DNA of 54,379 bases. Source: Luteibacter jiangsuensis (GTDB lineage Bacteria > Pseudomonadota > Gammaproteobacteria > Xanthomonadales > Rhodanobacteraceae). A model generated the notes under the pieces. That model saw only the letters and a program-made list of their open reading frames with translations, did no database searches and was not told the origin of the DNA. The stretch covers positions 1 to 54,379 of the forward strand of contig NZ_JAAQQR010000013.1 in assembly GCF_011742555.1 (NCBI RefSeq). Reading direction: 5' to 3'. Below are positions 1 through 13,319 of the stretch, in pieces. The first letter of the stretch is position 1, and the number at the start of each line of letters is the position of its first letter. A program made the translations under genes and the position numbers.

Positions 1-69
1 GAAGTGAAACGCGCATGCGCCGATGGTAGTGTGGCTCAAGCCATGCAAGAGTAGGTCACCGCCAGGGGC
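1..69 (+). rRNA. rrf: 5S ribosomal RNA, 3' part
   Basis: The first bases read as the second half of a bacterial 5S rRNA: the GAAGTGAAACGC segment of loop B/helix III, the GATGGTAGTGTGG stretch and the closing GAGTAGGTCACCGCCAGGG. The 5' half lies outside the window. It is followed within ten bases by a strong intrinsic terminator, as expected for the end of an rRNA operon. The exact 3' end (about 67-70) is estimated. Confidence 0.93.
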
Positions 70-78
70 TTTATCCTA

Positions 79-114
79 AAAACCCGGTCTCGAATGAGGC
101 CGGGTTTTTTCTTT
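79..114 (+). terminator. Intrinsic terminator of the rRNA operon
   Basis: A 12-bp stem (79-90 with 97-108, one G-T pair) has a six-base loop and runs into a T-rich tract (105-114). It lies directly after the 5S gene. Confidence 0.9.
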
Positions 115-117
115 GCC

Positions 118-202
118 TGTGGGAGCCGGCTTTGCCGGCGATCCCGGGGCAGCGGGCATCCCTTGCCGCCAGCACCCATCGCCGCTGAGGCGGCTCCCAC
201 AC
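118..202. repeat. REPIN-A copy 1
   Basis: This is an inverted REP doublet. It begins TGTGGGAGCC, has a GCCGGC-type hairpin, a central CCCG/CGGG hairpin and a right-hand GCCGCTGAGGCGGC hairpin, and ends GGCTCCCACA. The same ~85-bp element recurs throughout the window. This copy fills most of the space between the rRNA terminator and glpR. Confidence 0.9.
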
Positions 203-288
203 AAAGCGCGCTACACATAGCGCGACTGCGGCATGACACTCCTGCGGCAACAGGTCATCATGTCCGTGTGCGGCGAAACGGGAAACCC

Positions 289-1059
289 ATGGATCCACGA
301 CTCAACCGACGGCAGGAAGAACTGATTGCCATCGTTCAGCGCGAAGGCTTTGCCGGCGTGGACGAGCTGGCCAGCCACTTCGACGTGGCGCCGCAGACGA
401 TCCGCCGCGATCTGAACCTGCTGGCCGACGCCGGACTGATCCGGCGTTATCACGGCGGCGTCAGCGCGCAGTCCAGCGTGGAAAATGTCGCCTATGCCGC
501 AAGGCAGTCCCTGCAGGCCGCGGAGAAGAATCGCATCGCGGCGTCGATCGCCAGGGAGATTCCCGATGGCTCCTCGCTCTTCATCAACCTTGGCACCACC
601 AACGAAGGTGTCGGTCGCGCGCTGCTCGACCATCGCGACCTCAGGGTCATCACCAACAACCTCAATATCGCCATCCTGCTGAGTGACAACCCCACCTTCG
701 AGGTGATCGTCGCCGGCGGCGTCGTGCGTGGCCGGGATCACGGGGTGACAGGGGAGGCCACGATCGAGCTGATCCGTCAGTTCAAGGTGGACTTCGGCAT
801 CATCGGCATCTCGGGCATCGAGCTCGACGGCACCCTGCTCGATTTCGACTTCCACGAGGTACGCGTCGCGCAGGCGATCATCGAGCACTCGCGGCAGGTG
901 TTCCTCGGTGCGGACCACAGCAAGATCGGCAGGAATGCGATGGTCCGGCTCGGCGATTTCTCCCACGTCGACGCCTGGTTCACCGATCGGCCGCCTCCCG
1001 ACGCGCTTCTTCCCATCCTCGAGGCGGCGGGCACGCAGGTGCACGTGGCCGGAGGCTGA
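289..1059 (+). CDS. glpR: GlpR, DeoR-family repressor of glycerol 3-phosphate metabolism
   Basis: A cytoplasmic repressor of 256 residues, close to the family's usual ~252. The DeoR helix-turn-helix is at about residues 24-43 (VAPQTIRRDLN). The C-terminal sugar-phosphate sensor domain (about 75-235) carries the typical NLGTTNEG, TNNLN and GADHSKIGRNA segments, and the whole protein parallels E. coli GlpR. The ATG at 289 gives a GlpR-like N-terminus and has GGGAAA at a weak but usable distance; upstream in-frame codons read through the REPIN and are unlikely to be used. It lies directly upstream of glpD-glpF-glpK, its expected targets. GlpR is known to release DNA when it binds glycerol 3-phosphate. 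Confidence 0.93.
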   Translation: MDPRLNRRQEELIAIVQREGFAGVDELASHFDVAPQTIRRDLNLLADAGLIRRYHGGVSAQSSVENVAYAARQSLQAAEKNRIAASIAREIPDGSSLFINLGTTNEGVGRALLDHRDLRVITNNLNIAILLSDNPTFEVIVAGGVVRGRDHGVTGEATIELIRQFKVDFGIIGISGIELDGTLLDFDFHEVRVAQAIIEHSRQVFLGADHSKIGRNAMVRLGDFSHVDAWFTDRPPPDALLPILEAAGTQVHVAGG

Positions 1060-1070
1060 CCGCGACAGAG

Positions 1071-1097
1071 CGCCCCGGCCGATAGCCGGGGCGTTTT
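1071..1097 (+). terminator. Terminator after glpR
   Basis: A perfect 9-bp stem CGCCCCGGC/GCCGGGGCG (1071-1079 with 1085-1093) is followed by TTTTA. It separates glpR transcription from the glpD promoter region. Confidence 0.85.
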
Positions 1098-1117
1098 ACG
1101 CTGCACTGCGGCGTGCG

Positions 1118-1227
1118 ATGTTCGGTAATGTTCGAATATGCTCGCTTTGGCTCGATAGCGGCTTATCGATGTCGTAAGAATGTTCGTTTTCGCTGCGAAC
1201 GTGTTCTTAACGACTGGAAACGAACAT
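1118..1227. promoter_or_regulatory. Candidate GlpR operator cluster upstream of glpD
   Basis: The glpR-glpD gap contains repeated ATGTTCG half-sites at 1118-1124, 1128-1134 and 1180-1186, and the inverse CGAAC at 1195-1199 and 1221-1225. The stretch AATGTTCGTTTTCG (1179-1192) fits the left half of the E. coli GlpR operator (ATGTTCG then an AT-rich core). The cluster position just before glpD and after a terminator is what a GlpR-controlled promoter would look like. Which half-sites pair is inferred. Confidence 0.55.
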
Positions 1228-1285
1228 GGCGGGCGCGTGCGCCACTGAGCGAACGCGCCTCGTCCCCTGCAGAACGGAGCACCCG

Positions 1286-2773
1286 ATGGTCGAGCAGGTC
1301 GATGTACTGGTGGTCGGCGGTGGCGTGAACGGCGTCGGTATCGCTCGCGATGCCGTGGGCCGCGGGCTGAGCGTCTGGCTCTGCGAGCGCGACGACCTCG
1401 CTTCCCATACGTCCAGTGCCGCCACCAAGCTGATCCACGGCGGCCTGCGTTACCTGGAGCAGTTCGAATTCGCGCTGGTCGGCAAGGCGCTCGCAGAGCG
1501 CGAGGTACTGCTGCGCGCGGCGCCGCACATCATCTGGCCGCTACGCTTCGTGCTGCCGCACCAGCCTCACTTGCGCCCGGCGTGGATGATCCGCATCGGC
1601 CTGTTCCTGTACGACCACCTCGGCCGAGGCCGTCGTACGCTTCCCGGTTCGCGCAGGGTCCGTTTCGGTAAGCATGTAACCGGGGCGCCACTGCGCGACG
1701 AGTTCGCCGTCGGTTTCGTGTACTCGGACGCCTGGGTGCAGGATGCGCGCCTGGTGGTCCTGAATGCGATGGATGCCGCGCGCCGCGGTGCGCGCATCGA
1801 AACCCATACCACCTGCGTCAGCGCCCGTCGCGACGGTGACGGCTGGACGGCGGAACTGGCGGCACGTGACGGAACGCGGCACTTCGTGCGGGCCCGCGCG
1901 CTGGTCAACGCGGCGGGTCCTTGGGCCGCGAGCTTCCTGGACGAGGTGGTGCATCTCAAGCACAAGCACACCCTGCGCCTCATCAAGGGTAGCCACATCG
2001 TGGTCCCGAAGATCTTCGAACACCGCTACGCGTACATCTTTCAGCAGCCCGACCGCCGCATCGTCTTCGCGATTCCCTACGAGCGCGACTTCACGCTGAT
2101 CGGCACCACGGACATCGAGTATCACGACGACCCTTCGCATCCGCGCATCGACGCAGACGAAAGCAGCTATCTGTGCGACGCCGTCAATCGCTACTTCAAG
2201 AAGCAGCTGACTCCGTCCGATGTCGTCTGGAGCTACAGCGGTGTGCGTCCGCTGTTGCAGGACGAAGCCGGCAGCGCGTCGGAAGTTACGCGCGACTACC
2301 TGCTCGACATCGACGAGGACGGTGCGCCGCTGCTCAACGTCTTCGGCGGCAAGCTCACCACCTATCGCAAGCTCTCGGAAGAAGCGCTCGACCGGCTTGC
2401 CCCCCTGCTTGGCAACAACAAGCCGGCCTGGACAGCGGACGCGCCGCCGCTGCCCGGGGGTGGCGAACGTGACACGGACGAATTGCTGGCCGACATACGG
2501 TCGACCCGTCCGTGGCTGCCCGAAAAACTCGCCTGGCGTCTCGTGCACAGCTACGGCACCCGCGCGCGCGACCTGCTTGGCGAGGCTCGCGGGCTCGACG
2601 CCCTGGGCGAGAACTTCGGCTCCGATCTCTACCAGGCCGAGGTCGACTACCTCGTGCGTCACGAATGGGCCACCGAGGCCGAGGACATCCTCTGGCGCCG
2701 CACCAAGGTCGGCTTGCGCGTCACGCCGCCCGATGTGGAACGCCTGTCCGCTTATCTCGCGGGAAAGCGCTGA
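1286..2773 (+). CDS. glpD: Aerobic FAD-dependent glycerol-3-phosphate dehydrogenase
   Basis: Oxidises sn-glycerol 3-phosphate to dihydroxyacetone phosphate at the inner membrane, passing electrons to quinone. It has 495 residues (E. coli GlpD 501). The N-terminal Rossmann motif is VVGGGVNGVGIARDA (residues 9-23). The FAD-G3PDH signature SSAATKLIHGGLRYLE follows at about 43-58, and the C-terminal four-helix domain is present. I chose the ATG at 1286 because the protein then begins MVEQVDVLVVGGG like its homologues, with GGAG upstream. An ATG at 1226 would add 20 residues that overlap the operator region. It is first in the glpD-glpF-glpK operon. Confidence 0.96.
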   Translation: MVEQVDVLVVGGGVNGVGIARDAVGRGLSVWLCERDDLASHTSSAATKLIHGGLRYLEQFEFALVGKALAEREVLLRAAPHIIWPLRFVLPHQPHLRPAWMIRIGLFLYDHLGRGRRTLPGSRRVRFGKHVTGAPLRDEFAVGFVYSDAWVQDARLVVLNAMDAARRGARIETHTTCVSARRDGDGWTAELAARDGTRHFVRARALVNAAGPWAASFLDEVVHLKHKHTLRLIKGSHIVVPKIFEHRYAYIFQQPDRRIVFAIPYERDFTLIGTTDIEYHDDPSHPRIDADESSYLCDAVNRYFKKQLTPSDVVWSYSGVRPLLQDEAGSASEVTRDYLLDIDEDGAPLLNVFGGKLTTYRKLSEEALDRLAPLLGNNKPAWTADAPPLPGGGERDTDELLADIRSTRPWLPEKLAWRLVHSYGTRARDLLGEARGLDALGENFGSDLYQAEVDYLVRHEWATEAEDILWRRTKVGLRVTPPDVERLSAYLAGKR

Positions 2774-2842
2774 CGCGCGAGCCTGCTAGTCCACCCTGCG
2801 CGGTCGCACTGATGACCTGCCGCGCGACGAAGGAGTATTGGC

Positions 2843-5075
<2,233 letters not shown>

Positions 5076-5079
5076 CGAC

Positions 5080-5167
5080 TGTGGGAGCCGCTTCAGCGGC
5101 GATCCCGCGGTAGCGTGAGCGGGCAAGCTCGCCGCGCGCACCCGTCGCCGCTGAAGCGGCTCCCACA
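5080..5167. repeat. REPIN-A copy 2
   Basis: An inverted REP doublet four bases after the glpK stop. Both end hairpins are of the GCCGCTTCAGCGGC type, so its two halves match better than in most other copies. Confidence 0.88.
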
Positions 5168-5183
5168 CAAAGCGCACAACAAG

Positions 5184-5213
5184 AAGGGGCGGCGCATCGC
5201 TGCGCCGCCCCTT
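5184..5213. terminator. Bidirectional terminator between glpK and the PfkB-family kinase
   Basis: A perfect 13-bp stem (5184-5196 with 5201-5213) with a TCGC loop lies between two convergent genes. T-rich bases follow on the plus strand and AAGAA precedes it, so it can act on both. Confidence 0.75.
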
Positions 5214-5236
5214 CGTTCGAGCACAGCGGCGAGCGC

Positions 5237-7488
<2,252 letters not shown>

Positions 7489-7538
7489 TGAGGGCGCGCA
7501 CGGGCTGGATGTCCGAGCGCACGGGGACCTCCTGACCC

Positions 7539-8525
7539 ATGGCCCTCAATCGCGACGACCAGTCGCCCCTGTTCGCGGCCGGCGTGGTGGGCACGCTCCG
7601 GCTCATCGTCTACCTCGCACTCGCCTGCGTGCTGATGGTCCTCGACCATCGCGGCGGCTGGCTGCCCAGCGTGCGCTATGGCTTGTCCCTCGTGGTCGAG
7701 CCGGTCTACCGCATTGCGGGGCTTCCGTCGCAGGGCTTCCATGCGGCGACGGTGGCCTTCGCCGATCGCCAGCGCCTCACCGACCAGAACCAGCGGCTGC
7801 GTGAAGACCTGCTGCTGGCGAACGCCAAGCTCAACCGCATGGCCTCGGTCGCGGAGCAGAACCAGCGCCTGAAGGAACTGCTCGACACCCAGCACAGCCT
7901 GTCGCTCAACGTGCAGCTTGCGCGCCTCATCGGTGTGGACCTCGGCAGCTTCCGCCACCGCATCGTCCTGAACGTGGGCGCGCGCGACAAGGTGCGCCCC
8001 GGGCAGGTGGTGATCGATGCGCGGGGCGTCATGGGCCAGATCGTGGAGGTACTGCCGACCACGTCGGTGGCCATGCTCATCACCGACCCGAACCATGCCA
8101 TCCCCGTGACGATCGAACGAACCGGCCTGCGCACCATCGCCTACGGCTCGCGCGCGGGCGACATGCTCATGCTGCCCAATATCCCCGTCTCGGCCGATGT
8201 GCAGGTGGGCGACAAGCTGGTCACATCCGGTCTGGGCGGACGCTTCCCACCTGGTTTCCCCGTGGGCGAGATACGCGACGTGGCACAGACGCCCTCCGGC
8301 ACCTTCCTGTCGGCACAGGCGCGGCCCGCGGCGGACCTCGATCGCAGCGAGGATGTGCTCCTGCTGCACGACCTGGCCGAAAATGCCGGCCCGCCGGAGC
8401 CGGCGCAGGAAGCGGGTCCGCCCGCCAGCCTGGCGCCGGACCCCAATGCGCCGCCTGCGGCCACGCCGGCGCCGGCACCGACGGGCGCGTCCACCGCTGC
8501 CGCACCAGCGGGAGGGGCGCCATGA
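7539..8525 (+). CDS. mreC: Rod-shape-determining protein MreC
   Basis: A bitopic periplasmic protein that couples MreB to PBP2/RodA. It has 328 residues. One transmembrane segment is at about 14-36 and a coiled coil at about 75-112 (QRLTDQNQRLREDLLLAN). The paired beta-barrel MreC domain follows (about 120-275; GDKLVTSGLGGRFPPGFPVG is typical). The last ~50 residues are a Pro/Ala-rich tail of low complexity not needed for the fold. Its TGA overlaps the mreD ATG. Confidence 0.95.
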   Translation: MALNRDDQSPLFAAGVVGTLRLIVYLALACVLMVLDHRGGWLPSVRYGLSLVVEPVYRIAGLPSQGFHAATVAFADRQRLTDQNQRLREDLLLANAKLNRMASVAEQNQRLKELLDTQHSLSLNVQLARLIGVDLGSFRHRIVLNVGARDKVRPGQVVIDARGVMGQIVEVLPTTSVAMLITDPNHAIPVTIERTGLRTIAYGSRAGDMLMLPNIPVSADVQVGDKLVTSGLGGRFPPGFPVGEIRDVAQTPSGTFLSAQARPAADLDRSEDVLLLHDLAENAGPPEPAQEAGPPASLAPDPNAPPAATPAPAPTGASTAAAPAGGAP

Positions 8526-9013
8526 ACAAGACGCGCGTTCGTCAGCTGTGGTTTGCCGCCACGCTGCTCATCTCGCTGTTCCTCATGCTCATTCCGCTGC
8601 CGGGGCCGCTCATGCCGCTGAAGCCGTACTGGCCCGCGCTGGTGCTGCTCTACTGGTGCCTGCAGTCGGGCGATCGGGTCACGCTGGGGCTGGCCTTCTG
8701 CCTTGGTGTGGCCGCGGATCTATTCGACGGGGTGCTACTCGGCGAACAGGCGCTGCGCCTCACCGCCATGGTGTTCATCGCGCTGCGGTTCCGGTCGCGC
8801 CTGCGCTTCTTCCCCATGTGGCAGCAGTCGCTGGCGGTGCTGGGCCTGCTCGTGAACGACCGCATCCTGCTGATGCTGGTGCGCGTGTTCAGCGGCGATC
8901 CCCTGCCGCCGCCCGAATATTGGATCTCGCCGCTGGTCGGCGCGGCGCTCTGGCCGTTCCTGTTCCTCATCCTCGACGACCTGCGCGCGCGCCTGCGCAT
9001 CCACGAGGCATGA
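8522..9013 (+). CDS. mreD: Rod-shape-determining protein MreD
   Basis: A small integral membrane protein of the elongasome with 163 residues and five or six hydrophobic segments. The family-typical LKPYWPALVLLYWCLQ (starting at about residue 32) and GLAFCLGVAADLFDGVLLGEQAL are visible. It overlaps mreC (ATGA at 8522) and mrdA (ATGA at 9010), indicating translational coupling. Confidence 0.94.
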   Translation: MNKTRVRQLWFAATLLISLFLMLIPLPGPLMPLKPYWPALVLLYWCLQSGDRVTLGLAFCLGVAADLFDGVLLGEQALRLTAMVFIALRFRSRLRFFPMWQQSLAVLGLLVNDRILLMLVRVFSGDPLPPPEYWISPLVGAALWPFLFLILDDLRARLRIHEA

Positions 9014-10989
9014 GCCGGCGGCGCGCCTCGATCAAGGAGGTCCGCGGCGAGGTGGCGCTGTTCCGCCGCCGCGCCCTGACGGGCTTCGCGCTGATCCTGC
9101 TGGGGCTGGCAGGCGTCTGCGTGCGCTATGTGTATCTCCAGGTGCTGCACCACGACGAATTCGTGGTGCGCTCGGACCAGAACCGCGTGAAGCCGCGTGC
9201 GATCCCGCCAGCACGCGGGCTCATCTACGACCGCAACGGCGTGCTGCTCGCCGACAACGTGCCGGCGTTCCGGCTCGAAGTGACGCCCGAGCAGGTGACC
9301 GACATGGACCGCATGCTGGCGGACCTCGGCCAGGTGGTGCCTCTCTCGGACGAGGACATCGCCAGCTTCAAGAAACAGGTGAAGCAGAGCCGCCGCTTCG
9401 AGGGCGTGCCGCTGAAGCTGAAACTCAACGAGGACGAGATCGGCCGCTTCGCGGTGAACCGCTGGCGCTTCCCCGGCGTGGACGTCGTGCCTTACCTCAC
9501 ACGGCGCTATCCGATGGGCGCGCAGATGGCCCACGTCATCGGTTACGTCAGCCGTATCGACGCCGAAGACCTCGAGGCCATGGACGAAGAGGAAGAGGCG
9601 AGCTACAAGGGCACCACGCACATCGGCCGCATCGGCATCGAGCGCTACTACGAGAAATTGCTGCATGGCGAGCCCGGTTACGAACTGGTCGAGGTGAATG
9701 CCGACGGCCGCACGCAGGCCGTGCTGGACACTACGCCGCCCACGCCGGGCAAGAACATCTACCTCAGCATCGACGTGCGCCTGCAGAAGGCGGCGGAGGA
9801 AGCAATGAATGGCCGCGCCGGCGCCGCCATCGCCATCGATCCGCGCAATGGCCAGGTGCTGGCCTTTGCCAGCGAGCCGAGCTTCGATCCGAACCTCTTC
9901 GTGAACGGTATCAGTTCGGCCGATTACAAGGCGCTGACCACGGCGCCGGACAAGCCGCTGTACAACCGCGCACTGCGCGGTGTCTACCCGCCGGGTTCCA
10001 CGGTGAAACCGTTCCTTGCCCTCGGCGGCCTTGCGCTGGGTATTCGTCGGCCCAGCGACACCGTGCTTTCCACGGGCGAATTCTGCATTCCGGGGCAATC
10101 TCGCTGCTACCGCGACGACAAGCGCGGTGGCGACGGCACGGTGAACCTCCAGCGCGCCATCGAGAAATCCACCAATACGTATTTCTACCGCCTCGCGCTC
10201 GACATGGGCATCGACCGCCTTTCCGCCTGGATGTCCCGTTTCGGCTTCGGCCAGAAGACCGGCATCGACCTGGTGGGCGAAGTGGAAGGCATCCTGCCGT
10301 CGCGGGAATGGAAGGCGACCCGCAGCAAGAACGGCTGGTACCCAGGAGAAACGATCATCGCCGGCATCGGGCAGGGCTATTGGGCCGTGACCCCGCTGCA
10401 GCTCGCGCATGCCACCGCGACCTTCGCGGGCCATGGCATCCCTTACAAGCCGCATTTCCTGCTGGACACGCAGGACGGCGTGGACAGCCCGCGCGTGCGG
10501 CAGTCGTTTCCCCCTACCGGCCCCTCGCTCGTCAAGAAAGCAGCGGACTGGGATGCGGTGGACGAAGGCATGATCGCGGTGATCAACGGCGAGGGCACCG
10601 GCAAGGGTCTCGGCAAGGGATTCCCTTATGTCATCGCGGGCAAGAGCGGCACCGCGGAACGTTTCTCCCGCACCACCAATGCGTATAACGAGAACAAGAA
10701 CACCGCCTATCTCGCCTCCCGTCACCGCGCGCTCTTCATCGCCTACACGCCCGCCGAAGACCCGCGCATCGCCGTGGCGGTGGTGCTCGAAGCCGGCGCA
10801 TGGGGTGCGAAGGATTCCGGCCCCATCGCCCGCAAGATCCTCGACCAGTGGGTGGTGGACGAAGGCGGCGCGAGGCCGGAAGACCCGTCGCCCACCGATA
10901 TCGTGACCTCGGACGCACTGCCGGAGGCGGCACCCTCGGGCGAAAACCCGGCGCAGGGCGACGACAGCGGCGAGGAGCCGGCGCAATGA
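9010..10989 (+). CDS. mrdA: Penicillin-binding protein 2, elongation transpeptidase
   Basis: A class B PBP that cross-links lateral-wall peptidoglycan with RodA. It has 659 residues. A membrane anchor lies at about 22-44 and the dimerisation/pedestal domain starts with the PARGLIYDRNG motif (67-77). Catalytic motifs are STVK (nucleophile Ser330), STN (387-389) and KSGT (545-548). A ~30-residue acidic/Pro-rich tail follows the transpeptidase domain. The ATG at 9010 overlaps the mreD stop. Confidence 0.96.
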   Translation: MSRRRASIKEVRGEVALFRRRALTGFALILLGLAGVCVRYVYLQVLHHDEFVVRSDQNRVKPRAIPPARGLIYDRNGVLLADNVPAFRLEVTPEQVTDMDRMLADLGQVVPLSDEDIASFKKQVKQSRRFEGVPLKLKLNEDEIGRFAVNRWRFPGVDVVPYLTRRYPMGAQMAHVIGYVSRIDAEDLEAMDEEEEASYKGTTHIGRIGIERYYEKLLHGEPGYELVEVNADGRTQAVLDTTPPTPGKNIYLSIDVRLQKAAEEAMNGRAGAAIAIDPRNGQVLAFASEPSFDPNLFVNGISSADYKALTTAPDKPLYNRALRGVYPPGSTVKPFLALGGLALGIRRPSDTVLSTGEFCIPGQSRCYRDDKRGGDGTVNLQRAIEKSTNTYFYRLALDMGIDRLSAWMSRFGFGQKTGIDLVGEVEGILPSREWKATRSKNGWYPGETIIAGIGQGYWAVTPLQLAHATATFAGHGIPYKPHFLLDTQDGVDSPRVRQSFPPTGPSLVKKAADWDAVDEGMIAVINGEGTGKGLGKGFPYVIAGKSGTAERFSRTTNAYNENKNTAYLASRHRALFIAYTPAEDPRIAVAVVLEAGAWGAKDSGPIARKILDQWVVDEGGARPEDPSPTDIVTSDALPEAAPSGENPAQGDDSGEEPAQ

Positions 10990-12101
10990 TCCGAAACCTC
11001 ACCGTGCGCATGCGCCGCTTCGGCATGCGGCTTCTCAGCCGCCCGCGGCTCGACCTGCCGCTGCTGCTGGCGCTGGTTGTCCTCGCCTGCGCGGGCCTGG
11101 CCACGCTCTACAGCGCAGGCGGCGGCAATTACTCGCTGGTGGGCGGGCAGGCCGCGCGCTTCGCGCTCGGCGGCGTGCTGTTGCTGATCATCTCTCGCAT
11201 CCCGCCGCCGGTACTGCGGTCGTGGACGCCTTGGCTCTACATGGGCAGTACGGCGTTGCTGGTGGTAGTGGCGGTGCTGGGCGAGGGGAGGGGTGCCTAC
11301 CGCTGGCTCGATCTCGGCGTCATGCGTTTCCAGCCGTCCGAACTGCTGAAGCTGACCATGCCGATGATGGTGGCCTGGTACCTGCACCCCCGCCAGTTAC
11401 CGCCCAGCTGGAAAGACATCGTGGTGGTGGGGCTGCTCATCGCGGTGCCGGCGGGGCTTATCGCCGAACAGCCAGACCTCGGCACGGCCCTGCTCGTGGC
11501 CGGTGCCGGCGCCTTCGCGTTGTTCCTGTCGGGCATGGCGTGGTGGCGCATCGGGCTGCTGGTGGGCGGTGTGGCGGCCGCGGTTCCCGTGGCCTGGCAA
11601 TTCCTCCACGAGTACCAGCGCAATCGCGTGCGCACCATGTTCGATCCCGAATCCGACCCGCTGGGCAACGGCTGGCACATCATCCAGTCGAAGATCGCGG
11701 TGGGCTCGGGCGGCGTGTTCGGCAAGGGCTGGCAGCACGGCACGCAGTCGCGCCTCGACTTCCTGCCCGAGCACACCACCGACTTCATTTTCGCGGTGTT
11801 CTCGGAAGAATTCGGCCTGGTGGGCGTCGTCGCCATCATGCTGCTCTACGCCTTCATCATCGGCCGCTGCCTGTGGATTGCGATGAACGCACGCGACACC
11901 TATTCGCGCCTGCTGGCCGGCGCCATCGGCATGAGCTTCTTCGTCTACGTGGCCGTGAATGGCGGCATGGTGGCCGGCATCCTGCCCGTGGTGGGCGTGC
12001 CCATGCCGCTGGTGAGCTACGGTGGCACCTCCGCCGTATCGCTGCTCACGGGCTTCGGCGTGCTGATGTCGATCCACGCGAACCGCAAACTGCACGATTA
12101 G
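10986..12101 (+). CDS. mrdB: SEDS peptidoglycan glycosyltransferase RodA
   Basis: Polymerises lipid II during elongation as the partner of PBP2. It has 371 residues (E. coli RodA 370), with about ten membrane segments. Family motifs include GEGRGAYRWLDLG, FQPSELLKL, GWHIIQSKIAVGSGG and the C-terminal VGVPMPLVSYGGTSA. It overlaps the mrdA stop by ATGA. Confidence 0.96.
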   Translation: MIRNLTVRMRRFGMRLLSRPRLDLPLLLALVVLACAGLATLYSAGGGNYSLVGGQAARFALGGVLLLIISRIPPPVLRSWTPWLYMGSTALLVVVAVLGEGRGAYRWLDLGVMRFQPSELLKLTMPMMVAWYLHPRQLPPSWKDIVVVGLLIAVPAGLIAEQPDLGTALLVAGAGAFALFLSGMAWWRIGLLVGGVAAAVPVAWQFLHEYQRNRVRTMFDPESDPLGNGWHIIQSKIAVGSGGVFGKGWQHGTQSRLDFLPEHTTDFIFAVFSEEFGLVGVVAIMLLYAFIIGRCLWIAMNARDTYSRLLAGAIGMSFFVYVAVNGGMVAGILPVVGVPMPLVSYGGTSAVSLLTGFGVLMSIHANRKLHD

Positions 12102-12118
12102 CGCCGCCCCGGCGACAT

Positions 12119-12225
12119 GTAGGAGCGCGCCCTGCGCGCGACAGGTTTTCGCACCTGTCTCCAACCTTGCGCGCCAGCTCCGGGTCACGGCCTCAAAACC
12201 TGTCGCGCGCAGGGCGCGCTCCTAC
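12119..12225. repeat. REPIN-B copy 1
   Basis: A perfect 31-bp inverted repeat (12119-12149 with 12195-12225) starts GTAGGAGCGCGCC and ends GGCGCGCTCCTAC, with a ~45-base centre. It is the first of five copies of this second REP family and lies between mrdB and mltB. Confidence 0.9.
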
Positions 12226-12287
12226 AGCCTGAACGCGCGCCCAGCCTCGCCCGGGACACGCCAGAAACGCGTGTTACGCTTCGGTCC

Positions 12288-13319
12288 ATGGATGAAGTTC
12301 TCTCCGCGCGCCGCGCACGACCCGCACGCCGTTTTCCGCGCCTCGCCGGCGCGTTGATCGCTCTCCCCCTCCTGTTTACCTCCACCGCCCATGCCGCCAC
12401 CCATCCGGGGCAGGAGCAACTGGTGCGCGAAGTGGCGAAGGACACGGGCAAGAGCAAGGCCTCGCTGAATGCGCTGCTCGACGGCGCGAAGAAGCAGCAG
12501 GCCATCCTCGATGCGATCAGTCGGCCCGCCGAGGGCAAGCCGTGGCGCGATTACCGGCCCATCTTCCTCACCGAAAAGCGCATCGAGGCGGGCGCCGACT
12601 TCTATCGCGAGCATCGCGCGCTGCTCGAGGCCATCGGCCGCAAGTACGGCGTGCCACCCGAGTACATCGTGGCCATCGTGGGCGTGGAAACCTTCTACGG
12701 CCGCAACACCGGCAAATGGAAGGTGCTGGACGCGCTGACCACGCTGGCTTTCTACTACCCGAAGCGCGCGCCGTTCTTCCGCGAGCAGCTGAAGGTGCTG
12801 CTTGAGCTTCCCTCGAACCACCTCGGCGGCCCGCTCGATACGCTCACGGGTTCGTACGCGGGCGCACAGGGCTGGGGCCAGTTCATGCCCTCGTCCATCC
12901 GCGACTGGGGCGTGGATTACGACCACGACGGCCGCATCGACATGAAGGGCTCGATGGGCGACATCTTCGCAAGCGTGGCGAATTATTTTGCGCAGCACGG
13001 TTGGGAAGCCGGCGGCCCTGTCGCCGCACGTGCCCAGCCCGACGCGCGCGCCGTGGCACCGGGCGTGCCCAAGGACTGGCGCCCTGCGGCGCCCGTGGAA
13101 TCCTTCGTGGCCGAGGGCTTCGCCCCTTTGCAGCACCTGAACCCGGGGCGCGACGCGCAGCTGGTGCGGCTCGACGGCCCCGCCGGCGACGAATACTGGT
13201 TCGTGTTCCAGAACTTCTACGTCATCACCACCTATAACCGCAGCCCGATGTACGCCATGGCCGTGGACCAGCTCGCGCAGGAAATCCGCGCACGTGTGAA
13301 GGGGCCGGGCGCGCGATGA
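12288..13319 (+). CDS. mltB: Lytic murein transglycosylase B
   Basis: Cleaves glycan strands in the periplasm with 1,6-anhydro ends. It has 343 residues. A basic n-region and a signal peptide end near AHA (about 34-36). It lacks a lipobox, so it is probably soluble or released. The GH103 catalytic Glu lies in VGVETFYGRNTG (Glu134), followed by YAGAQGWGQFMPSS. It overlaps the next gene by ATGA, which ties it to rlpA. Confidence 0.93.
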   Translation: MDEVLSARRARPARRFPRLAGALIALPLLFTSTAHAATHPGQEQLVREVAKDTGKSKASLNALLDGAKKQQAILDAISRPAEGKPWRDYRPIFLTEKRIEAGADFYREHRALLEAIGRKYGVPPEYIVAIVGVETFYGRNTGKWKVLDALTTLAFYYPKRAPFFREQLKVLLELPSNHLGGPLDTLTGSYAGAQGWGQFMPSSIRDWGVDYDHDGRIDMKGSMGDIFASVANYFAQHGWEAGGPVAARAQPDARAVAPGVPKDWRPAAPVESFVAEGFAPLQHLNPGRDAQLVRLDGPAGDEYWFVFQNFYVITTYNRSPMYAMAVDQLAQEIRARVKGPGAR

